From Pseudomonas inefficax (GTDB lineage Bacteria > Pseudomonadota > Gammaproteobacteria > Pseudomonadales > Pseudomonadaceae): a stretch of 64,000 nt of DNA. Every line of letters starts with the position of its first letter. The stretch's first letter is position 1. The notes beneath the pieces were generated by a model. The model was not told where the DNA came from. It saw only the letters and a program-made list of their open reading frames with translations, and made no database searches. The DNA is taken from assembly GCF_900277125.1 (NCBI RefSeq), contig NZ_OPYN01000150.1:129383-193382 (forward strand), written 5' to 3'. Both the position numbers and the translations under genes were made by a program. Shown in pieces: positions 1 to 6,826 of this stretch.

Positions 1-1131
1 CCATAGTGTCCGGCCACCCTCCAGCGTTTCCAATGCCACCCGCTGGCCGAACTGCAGTTGCAACTCACGCGCCAGGCATTGCATGCGCTTTTGCAGATCC
101 GTGCGCAGTCGTACCAGTTGCGCCTCGATCTCGCCTTTGCCCAGCATGTGCGCCAGCGCTTGCAGGCGAAGCGGTGCAAGCCGAAACGCGCGCTCCGCGA
201 AAGCCCTGGCCAGCCCGGCGTCATGGCCCAGCAGGTAGGCATAGGGCGCCTCGCTCCCCACAGCAGCATCGAACGCCCCCATCACCAATAGCCAGCGGGG
301 GTCGATCCAATCACGCAGGCGTGTATTCGGCGGGCCGCTGTAACAGTGGTCACTGTCCAGGTCGTTTTCCAGCAACCATACAGGGTGCTGGCCAAGCAGT
401 TGACCAAGCTGCTGCTGGTAGTGCGGTGAAAACAGCCGCCCCTGCGGCATGCCAAGGCACGAGGGCATGACCAGCATGCACACCGGCTCGCTGGCCAGCA
501 GCCGGGCCAGGGTGCGCAGGTCCGGATTGCCGCGGGCATCCAGTGGTACCTCCAGCACTCGCATGTTGGCACGGGCCAACGCGCGCAGCACCTGCCAGCA
601 ACAGGGCGAGTGCACCACCACGGTCCCGCCTTGCAGGGCCAGCGCCGCCAGCAAGGTCCCCAGCAACGCCTGCACATCCGGGGCCAGCTGCACATCTTCG
701 GCACGCCAGTACTGGTTGGAGGAACGGGTATAGCGTTCGGCGACGGCATTGCGCAGGCGGGCGCTGCCGTGCGAGTCCCACGGGGCAACACTGTGCGTGC
801 GCTGACGTGCCAGGCGCCGCTCGTGGGTGAACAGGGTTCGCTCCAGCATCGGCTGTGCTGGCAAGGGCGTCTGCCGAGGCATGGCCGCAGCATCCCTTTT
901 GGCAACGCCTTGTACGTAATAGCCCGACCTGGGCAGGCACTGCACACGGCCCTCTTCTTCCAACAGGCTGTAGGCACTCTGCACGGTGGCCAATGACACC
1001 CGCAACCGCCGGGCCAACACGCGCAACGACGGTAAACGGCACGGGCCACTGCGTGGGGCCTGGTCGATCAGGGCTTCCAGGTAGCGATATACCTTGCGAT
1101 AGGCGAACTCGCCGGCGCCCGATTGCCCCAT
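1..1131 (-). CDS. MocR/PdxR-like GntR regulator with a degenerate aminotransferase domain (partial, 3' end off window)
   Basis: The first 377 codons are visible and the reading frame is still open at base 1. Residues 1-75 form a GntR-type winged helix (AYRKVYRYLEALIDQAP, then LRVSLATVQSAYSLLEEEGRV and YYVQG). The rest follows the fold-type I aminotransferase plan of MocR proteins, including LLEND at 253-257 where the PLP-pyridine aspartate is expected. The lysine that normally binds PLP, in a G-S-F-S-K motif, is replaced by G-A-F-D-A at 285-289. The domain may therefore not form a Schiff base and may sense another ligand or only dimerise. The ATG shares one base with the upstream gene's stop (TGATG), so the two are probably co-translated. 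The target promoter is unknown. Confidence 0.75.
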   Translation of the reverse strand, partial: MGQSGAGEFAYRKVYRYLEALIDQAPRSGPCRLPSLRVLARRLRVSLATVQSAYSLLEEEGRVQCLPRSGYYVQGVAKRDAAAMPRQTPLPAQPMLERTLFTHERRLARQRTHSVAPWDSHGSARLRNAVAERYTRSSNQYWRAEDVQLAPDVQALLGTLLAALALQGGTVVVHSPCCWQVLRALARANMRVLEVPLDARGNPDLRTLARLLASEPVCMLVMPSCLGMPQGRLFSPHYQQQLGQLLGQHPVWLLENDLDSDHCYSGPPNTRLRDWIDPRWLLVMGAFDAAVGSEAPYAYLLGHDAGLARAFAERAFRLAPLRLQALAHMLGKGEIEAQLVRLRTDLQKRMQCLARELQLQFGQRVALETLEGGRTLW

Positions 1132-2516
1132 CAAGGCGGCCCCGCATGACCACGCCGCCGCGCTACCGCCCGCTGTGGCAGCAACCTCAGCTGTATATCG
1201 CGACGGGCCAGATGGCTCATCAGGCGCCAGGAGGCCAGCGGCAGGCCCCCGCCGTAGATCAGCCTGAGTTGCCCCAGCGGCAGGCCGCTGGTGTTCACCA
1301 GCCAGTTTTTCACCGCATCAGGGCAGGGTTTACCCTGCAAGGCCCGATGCAGGTATGGCAGCGCCACCAGCATGTCGGCATGCCAGCACTGCAGAAAACG
1401 CTCCAGGTTCTTCCCCTGCCTGGCAAACGGGCTGAACAGCAGGCACACCTGTTGGATCTGGTTGATGCCGTATGCCTTGCCGAACTGCAACTGATGCGCA
1501 TCGCGCCGCTTGTTGGCACCCGGCTGGCCGGCCAGCCGCAATGCCGGGCGATTGGCCTGCGGCTCGAGACTGCGTGCGTGCAGTTCCTGCAACTGCGCCG
1601 GGGCCAACGGCTCGACGAACGCGGCCAATGGCCAGGCCTCCTGGGCGGCCTCGAAGCGACAACCGAGCATGAGGTCGAGCTGCTGCTCTTCGAGCAACGG
1701 CGGCAACAGGTCGTCGATGGCAATTACTCGCACTGGCGTAATCTGCGGCGTGGCCCCGGAAGTCTGTTCGGCCTGGACGCCCGATGAGCGCCCGATGTTG
1801 CCGAGCAGGCGACTCAGCCCCTGCGCCAGCGTCGCCAGGCACTGATGCACCACATGCGGACCATGCTCCCCTGCCAGGCGCAAGCTGCGCCGTGCCCAGG
1901 CGAGGTACCGGCGGCGCTGGCGCGCGGGGATGGCGGTGATCAATACATCCGCTGGTGAATAGGCCTGCAGCGCAAAGCCCACAGCGGCCGCCAGCTCCAA
2001 ATGCAGGCGACACCCCAACAGTGCTTCGGGCCTGGCGTCGACCAGGTGGCCGAACATCAGCATGGCGTCCTTGGCCAACAGCCAGCTCTCGGGCGCGGCA
2101 GGGGCATGCCGGCTGAACGGCACCACTTCACGCCCCTTGATCATCTGCAGTTGCACCCGCGGGTCATCCTGCAAGAACAGCGCATTGAAGCTGCGCTCAT
2201 GGCATTCAAGCGTGGCACTGTCAGCCACGGGCAGGCTCACCACAAGCACCCGAAGCTGGAAAGTAACCGGCGCACGCAGGGCGATACTGAGTTGTGCGGC
2301 ACGCAGCATGGCCAACAGCCGGGCGCTGCGGCGATCGTTGCCCTGCAGCACCAGCAAGCGGTAGGTGCCGATGTATTCGGGCCCGCCTGCAGCAACCAGC
2401 AGCCGTTGTATCAGCAACTGCAAGGAAGCACGCTGCGCTTGTGACATATGACTGAGCAAGCGCTCGAGTACCTGCTGGTAGATATAGTGCATTGCCTGGT
2501 CGTGAATAGCAGTCAC
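1131..2516 (-). CDS. Hypothetical protein of 461 aa, coupled to the MocR-like gene
   Basis: I do not recognise this protein. It is a soluble, Leu/Arg/Ala-rich protein with no signal peptide or clear membrane segment. It opens with helical text (YIYQQVLERLLSHMSQAQR) and has a basic C-terminus ending RRRGHAGPP. No nucleotide-binding or HTH motif is obvious. A GTG start at 2516 is supported by GAGGTGA five bases upstream; an ATG eight codons later is the alternative. Its stop overlaps the start of the MocR-like gene (TGATG), so the two products are probably made together and may act together. Codon use is typical of the core genome, so it does not look recently acquired. Confidence 0.6.
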   Translation of the reverse strand: MTAIHDQAMHYIYQQVLERLLSHMSQAQRASLQLLIQRLLVAAGGPEYIGTYRLLVLQGNDRRSARLLAMLRAAQLSIALRAPVTFQLRVLVVSLPVADSATLECHERSFNALFLQDDPRVQLQMIKGREVVPFSRHAPAAPESWLLAKDAMLMFGHLVDARPEALLGCRLHLELAAAVGFALQAYSPADVLITAIPARQRRRYLAWARRSLRLAGEHGPHVVHQCLATLAQGLSRLLGNIGRSSGVQAEQTSGATPQITPVRVIAIDDLLPPLLEEQQLDLMLGCRFEAAQEAWPLAAFVEPLAPAQLQELHARSLEPQANRPALRLAGQPGANKRRDAHQLQFGKAYGINQIQQVCLLFSPFARQGKNLERFLQCWHADMLVALPYLHRALQGKPCPDAVKNWLVNTSGLPLGQLRLIYGGGLPLASWRLMSHLARRDIQLRLLPQRAVARRRGHAGPP

Positions 2517-3026
2517 GAAATCACCTCATCAACTTCATGCAGCCAGCGCACGTTGATCAGAGGACCTGAACATCAACATGCCCTGAACTTTTCCCGAAGA
2601 AATTTCCTACAGCTAATTGGAAGTAATGACGTAACCAGTCTGTCGCCATGCCATCGAGAAAAACGCATCGTCGCGACGCCCCGCCGCTGCCATACACCGC
2701 CCTGGCCTGGGCACAGCCATGCTCATTCCACGCTCCTTGCGCTAAACATCATTGAGCCATTATCAAGGGATGCAAGGCGAATAGAAGATACAGATCAGGG
2801 TAAAAAAACCATTCAGCGAAAGTGAGAAAACACATTGACTGCCAGGTAATAACAGTTCAAGACAAAAAGCTTGGCGGAATATTTCGACGAGAAACCGAGC
2901 AACTGTTTAAACATAGTCCGCGTCGTTTTTTATTGTAGGAACATTCTTTTTTTAAACGTCAATCAGTCTGTACCGGGCACAAAAAACCCGGGACTCTGCC
3001 CGGGCTTCTGATAATGCCGACCGATT
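2517..3026. other. AT-rich intergenic region
   Basis: About 510 bases separate the leftward 461-aa gene from leftward mexS. The stretch 2560-2960 is clearly AT-richer than its surroundings and must hold the promoter of the leftward pair. The only supportable element is the mexS terminator near 2981-3005. An open frame at 2448-2825 on the + strand begins inside the neighbouring gene and shows no family signature or good ribosome binding site. Confidence 0.5.
2981..3005 (-). terminator. Rho-independent terminator of mexS
   Basis: On the minus strand a CCCGGG-N6-CCCGGG stem (2987-2992 with 2999-3004) is followed by six T residues. It lies 22 bases beyond the mexS stop codon. Confidence 0.85.
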
Positions 3027-4049
3027 TCAGTTTTGCGCCATGTCCAGTACCACACGCCCGCCGCACGGGCACTGGTCCATGTAGCGATGCGCCTCGACCA
3101 CCTGCTCGAACGGGTACACCTTGATGATCTGTGGTGTCAGCAAGTGGTCGGCAGTGAACTGGTTGATATCGCGCAAGGCGCGCTGCAACGCCACCTGATC
3201 CTGGCTGATGCCCAGCTCCGGCTTGCCGGTGAAGTTGCCGATGCAATGCACATAGAACTGGATGTTCTTCTGGAACGCTGCGCAGGCCGGGAACGGCGTC
3301 TGGTTGCCACCTTGCAGGCCATACAGCACCAGGCTGCCACGCGGTGCCAGCACATCGCCCAGCAGCGACATCTGCGGCCCGCCCATGCCATCGAGAACCA
3401 TGTCCACGCCACGGCCATCGGTGTACTTGCCAACCTGCAGCAACAAGTCCTGCTCTTCGGTGACGATCACCTTGTCGGCGCCCAGGCCCAGCAGGTACTC
3501 ACGCTGTTCCGCCTCCTTGGTGGCAGCGAATACCTTCAGCCCCAGTGCCTTGCCCAACTGCACGAAGGCAGGGCCCGCGCAGTGGCTGGCATCGGTGACC
3601 AGCGCGGTTTGCCCGGCTTTCGCCCGGGCCAGGTCGACGTAGGCGAAATAGGCGATCAGCAGCGGCGTGTAGTGCACGCTGGCCTCGATCGGGGTGAGCA
3701 CATCCGGATAGCGGGTAATGGCCGAACGCGGCAGCACGATGACATCGCCATACACCGGGTGGTCGTTGGCACTGGTGGCCGGGAAGCTGGCAACCCGGTC
3801 GCCCACCGCAATATCCTCGACCCCTTCACCGACCGCGGTCACTACCCCCGCCATCTCGTGGCCGATCCCCGCAGGCAGGCGTGCCTGGGACGGTGCCAGG
3901 TTCTGGCGCCAGAGCACGTCATACCAGCTGACGCCAACCGCCTCGACGCGGATCTGTACCTCGTCGGCAGCAGGTGACGGTTCGGCCTGCTCCTCGCAAC
4001 GGAGCACATCGGCAGCGCCGAACTTGTGGAAACGGATCATGCGGGACAT
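3027..4049 (-). CDS. mexS: MexS-like zinc-independent alcohol dehydrogenase/quinone oxidoreductase
   Basis: This is a 340-aa medium-chain dehydrogenase/reductase. It has a GroES-like N-terminal half (GIGHEMAGVVTAVGEGV, then VGDRV) and a C-terminal Rossmann half with GLGADKVI and VDMVLDGMGG. The cysteine cluster of the structural zinc is absent, which fits the quinone oxidoreductase branch. It is divergent from mexT, the same arrangement as mexS-mexT in P. aeruginosa. There MexS loss activates MexT and the MexEF-OprN pump, and MexS is thought to detoxify an electrophilic metabolite. No pump genes follow here. The 206-base divergent gap contains GTCGAC at 4132-4137, whose flanks match the published MexT box only loosely. 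The name rests on protein similarity plus gene order. Confidence 0.8.
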   Translation of the reverse strand: MSRMIRFHKFGAADVLRCEEQAEPSPAADEVQIRVEAVGVSWYDVLWRQNLAPSQARLPAGIGHEMAGVVTAVGEGVEDIAVGDRVASFPATSANDHPVYGDVIVLPRSAITRYPDVLTPIEASVHYTPLLIAYFAYVDLARAKAGQTALVTDASHCAGPAFVQLGKALGLKVFAATKEAEQREYLLGLGADKVIVTEEQDLLLQVGKYTDGRGVDMVLDGMGGPQMSLLGDVLAPRGSLVLYGLQGGNQTPFPACAAFQKNIQFYVHCIGNFTGKPELGISQDQVALQRALRDINQFTADHLLTPQIIKVYPFEQVVEAHRYMDQCPCGGRVVLDMAQN

Positions 4050-4255
4050 CGCATACCTCGCCTTTGTGAACCTCTAATTACCACGGACTTTATCCGGGCT
4101 TTGCCGGTTAGACCATCAGTGGTCATTAATAGTCGACATGCCTGTCATCGATTGGGCACCTGACTTTCCCTGCGATTGGTCCCCCTAAACCCGTGCAGGG
4201 TACCAGCCTTTGGCCTTAAGATTCACCTCTGCCCCACTTTAGGCGAAGCGCAACG

Positions 4256-5170
4256 ATGAATCGAAACGACCTGCGTCGTGTAGACCTCAACCTGCTGATC
4301 GTGTTCGAAACGCTGATGCATGAGCGCAGCGTGACCCGTGCCGCGGAGAAACTGTTCCTTGGCCAGCCCGCCATCAGTGCCGCCCTGTCGCGCCTGCGCA
4401 ACCTGTTCGACGACCCGCTTTTCGTGCGCACCGGCCGCAGCATGGAGCCCTCGGCCCGGGCCCATGAAATCTTCGCCCTGCTGTCCCCGGCGCTGGACTC
4501 GATTTCCACCGCGGTCAGCCGCGCTGCCGAATTCGACCCGGCCACCAGCAATGCGGTGTTCCGCATCGGCCTGTCGGACGACGCCGAGTTTGCCCTGCTG
4601 CCGCAGTTGCTCAAACGCATTCGCGCCGAAGCGCCAGGTATCGTGCTGGTGGTGCGCCGGGTCAATTACCTGCTGATGCCGACACTGCTGGCCTCGGGCG
4701 AAATCTCGGTGGGGGTCAGCTATACCAGCGAACTGCCAGCCAACGCCAAGCGCAAGGTGCTGCGCCGCAGCATGCCGAAACTGCTGCGCGCCGACAGCGT
4801 GCCCGGCGCCATCACCATGGACGACTTCTGCGCCCGCCCGCATGCGCTGGTGTCGTTTGCCGGGGACCTATCGGGGTTCATCGACGAGGCCCTGGAGGAA
4901 ATTGGCCGCAAGCGCCACGTGGTGCTGGCGGTGCCGCAGTTCAACGGGCTGGGGAGCTTGCTGGCGGGCACCGATATTGTCGCTACGGTGCCGGACTACA
5001 CAGCGGATGCGCTGACCGCAGCGGGTGGGTTGCGGGCCGAGGACCTGCCGCTGGAGGTGCGCAGTTTCGAGCTGCACATGGCCTGGCGCGGGGCGCAGGA
5101 CAATGACCCGGCGGAGCGTTGGTTGCGGTCGCGGATACAGATGTTCTTCGGGGATCCGGACAGTCTTTAG
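4256..5170 (+). CDS. mexT: LysR-type regulator MexT
   Basis: This 304-aa protein matches remembered P. aeruginosa MexT almost throughout. It starts MNRNDLRRVDLNLLIVFETL, continues with the winged helix (SVTRAAEKLFLGQPAISAAL) and ends MFFGDPDSL. LysR proteins of this type bind DNA as tetramers; MexT is a redox-responsive activator of mexEF-oprN and mexS. The ATG is preceded by AGGCGAAG. The last codons are also the left boundary of an accessory island: the next gene ends only 10 bases after this stop, and two more copies of these codons lie downstream at 9894 and 14727. The C-terminus here may therefore have been donated by an incoming element. The reading frame is intact, so the protein should be functional. 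Confidence 0.9.
   Translation: MNRNDLRRVDLNLLIVFETLMHERSVTRAAEKLFLGQPAISAALSRLRNLFDDPLFVRTGRSMEPSARAHEIFALLSPALDSISTAVSRAAEFDPATSNAVFRIGLSDDAEFALLPQLLKRIRAEAPGIVLVVRRVNYLLMPTLLASGEISVGVSYTSELPANAKRKVLRRSMPKLLRADSVPGAITMDDFCARPHALVSFAGDLSGFIDEALEEIGRKRHVVLAVPQFNGLGSLLAGTDIVATVPDYTADALTAAGGLRAEDLPLEVRSFELHMAWRGAQDNDPAERWLRSRIQMFFGDPDSL
5138..5170 (+). repeat. att-like repeat, copy 1 (native mexT 3' end)
   Basis: This 33-base segment encodes Q-M-F-F-G-D-P-D-S-L-stop. It matches copy 3 at 29 of 33 bases and copy 2 at 23 of 33 by direct comparison. Most differences are synonymous. Confidence 0.8.
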
Positions 5171-5180
5171 GGCTCCGACT

Positions 5181-6302
5181 TCATGCCCCCCAAGGATTGA
5201 AGCGCTCTGTCTGCCCGTTAAACACCGTACCGTGAAGGAACGATTCACGTTCATTAGGTGTGGTCAACGCATATTGAGCATGATGCGTATGAAGCATTCG
5301 CATCAGATACTCTAGCCATTCAGGCCGATCTTGAACTTCTAGATTTCGGCCGTCAGCCCAATCTTCAGGCATGATCTCGTCAAGCTCTTTTGGTGTCGCA
5401 TCGAAAGTCCCAATACGCGAACGTAGATTCACTGTACAAATTTCAACAATCAAACCTGTGATCCCGGCCCTCATCAATTGCTCCAGAACTTTTATTTTTT
5501 TTGTTGCCGCAAAGCTGGTGGATTTAAGAAGCTGATTATATCGCGGCTTAAAGTAATTAATCAGCGCTGCCTCGGCCAAAGAAACAACTTGATGGCGTTT
5601 GAGGCTCACCTTTCTCAGCTCGTTAAAGTGTGTTGAATCCTGCTCGTCAGATGCTTGAGGCTCTACATTAAAATCACCACCATTGCTGATAATGGTTCTC
5701 CCATGTTCAAATCTATACAACAACACCAATACCTCCCACTCAGGGAAATACGTGGATGTTTCAGCGAGAATTCTCTGGAACGTCGTATGCGACTGCAACC
5801 GGTCCAAGGCTGTCCTGGAACGCTTTCTGCCTATGCCTTGGCCAACGTAGAGGACATCCATATCCGTGTCTTCAGCAATCAAAGTGCTTTCGGCATTAGC
5901 AACGACCACATTGACTGAGATATGACGAGTACCAACTGGCGTCATCACCAGCATCGATGCTCCGTTTGCATTGACCACAACATCTAATATTCGGGAATCG
6001 TTCGGCTCGGCGCCCTGGCTGATCTTATATTTGAAGGGGATTGAGGCTATTCCCGTTAGGCGTCGCACCAGAAATTCCCCGATGATCGTATCGCCTTCGA
6101 AGCTGAATTTTTCTGGATTGATAAAAATGCGAAAACGCCGGGTTATCAGATACAGATTGCAGTTCTGAAGCTCAGCTAAAACCGCCGGATTCTCTCTGGC
6201 GGTGTAAATGTCAGCCGGAGTGAGCATCGCCGGGTCGCTGGAATATAAATGTGTAGCGCCTTCCATCGAAAAGAGGCGCGTGACGTTTCGGAATTCAGTC
6301 AT
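5181..6302 (-). CDS. GIY-YIG-like nuclease-fold protein of unknown function (373 aa)
   Basis: The N-terminal 140 residues are not recognised. From residue 151 the text has the spacing of a GIY-YIG domain: LYVGQG (151-156), an R-and-H helix (R163 to H172, TALDRLQSH), then a glutamate helix and asparagine loop (EAALINYFKPRYNQ, 244-257). That order of YVG, R/H, E and N is the family hallmark, although the first GIY is degenerate. The C-terminal 110 residues are unassigned. The gene is AT-richer than its core neighbours and ends 10 bases from the mexT stop. A LexA-type box lies 150-175 bases upstream in the shared divergent promoter, so SOS control is plausible. It may be a defence nuclease or a DNA-processing accessory of the neighbouring ATPase; the activity is an inference. 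Confidence 0.6.
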   Translation of the reverse strand: MTEFRNVTRLFSMEGATHLYSSDPAMLTPADIYTARENPAVLAELQNCNLYLITRRFRIFINPEKFSFEGDTIIGEFLVRRLTGIASIPFKYKISQGAEPNDSRILDVVVNANGASMLVMTPVGTRHISVNVVVANAESTLIAEDTDMDVLYVGQGIGRKRSRTALDRLQSHTTFQRILAETSTYFPEWEVLVLLYRFEHGRTIISNGGDFNVEPQASDEQDSTHFNELRKVSLKRHQVVSLAEAALINYFKPRYNQLLKSTSFAATKKIKVLEQLMRAGITGLIVEICTVNLRSRIGTFDATPKELDEIMPEDWADGRNLEVQDRPEWLEYLMRMLHTHHAQYALTTPNERESFLHGTVFNGQTERFNPWGA

Positions 6303-6455
6303 ATCTTATCTGCCTTGATATATTTAATAGCGGTGATAGTGCCCATAAGCTCGAGCTTGAACTGAATATTGCTTGGCCGATCGTTACGTCAGGCGTTTAC
6401 ACCGCAACTGCGAACCAAACCATCTGTGGTTAACCCAAAGCCAAGATCCTAAAAA

Positions 6456-6475
6456 TACTGTATATATGTACAGTT
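6456..6475. promoter_or_regulatory. LexA-type SOS box
   Basis: The core is CTGT-N8-ACAG with an AT-only spacer except for one G, flanked by TA on the left and TTA on the right. This matches the gammaproteobacterial LexA consensus at all eight core positions. It is symmetric, so it could control either divergent gene; it lies nearer the GIY-YIG-like gene start. Confidence 0.75.
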
Positions 6476-6696
6476 ACCACACATTCTTGCCCACGTCAAT
6501 GCAGTCATTAAAATTTCGTCTAGGATGCAACTTAGGCAATCGCTCGTCTGACCCTCGATAACTGACAGTGGTTGGAGGGCGGCAACGGCTATCAGCGTTT
6601 GGACTTGTGAGTAACGCCCAGGGCTGGCAGCTTAATCATGCAAGTCGGGTTGGCCGGACGCTTGCTTTTCCATCCCACCTCTCCCTGAAGTAGCTT

Positions 6697-6702
6697 TATA
6701 AT
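6697..6702 (+). promoter_or_regulatory. Candidate -10 element for the RloC-like gene
   Basis: A perfect TATAAT overlaps an in-frame ATG at 6701. This argues that translation starts further downstream, at 6827. No convincing -35 hexamer is seen at 16-18 bases. Confidence 0.4.
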
Positions 6703-6826
6703 GGCTCCCCTCCTCACGCATTTCTCTTATCTGAGGCCCATTTCTCCAAGTTACATTTTGCTGCCAAATACTGGCCAAATGCCATCCTGCACCTATGCTC
6801 ACAGATTTAGCCGTGAGATAAGAAGA

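Larger units (their letters stand above)
6303..6826. promoter_or_regulatory. Divergent promoter region of module 1
   Basis: This AT-rich gap of 524 bases separates the two divergent module-1 genes. It contains the LexA-type box at 6456-6475 and a TATAAT hexamer at 6697-6702 pointing toward the ATPase gene. A 62-codon open frame at 6373-6561 overlaps the box and shows no family signature, so it is not called. Confidence 0.6.

Noticed and set aside
2448..2825. Possible small rightward gene
   Set aside because: It begins inside the 461-aa gene on the other strand, has no convincing ribosome binding site and no recognised signature.
4132..4137. MexT binding box in the mexS-mexT gap
   Set aside because: GTCGAC is present, but the flanking bases match the published consensus only loosely, so no site is called.
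6373..6561. Possible 62-aa rightward gene over the LexA box
   Set aside because: The LexA-type box lies inside it and there is no ribosome binding site; it is better read as promoter DNA.
6701..6826. Upstream in-frame start of the RloC-like gene
   Set aside because: The ATG at 6701 overlaps a TATAAT hexamer and the 42 extra residues lack domain text.
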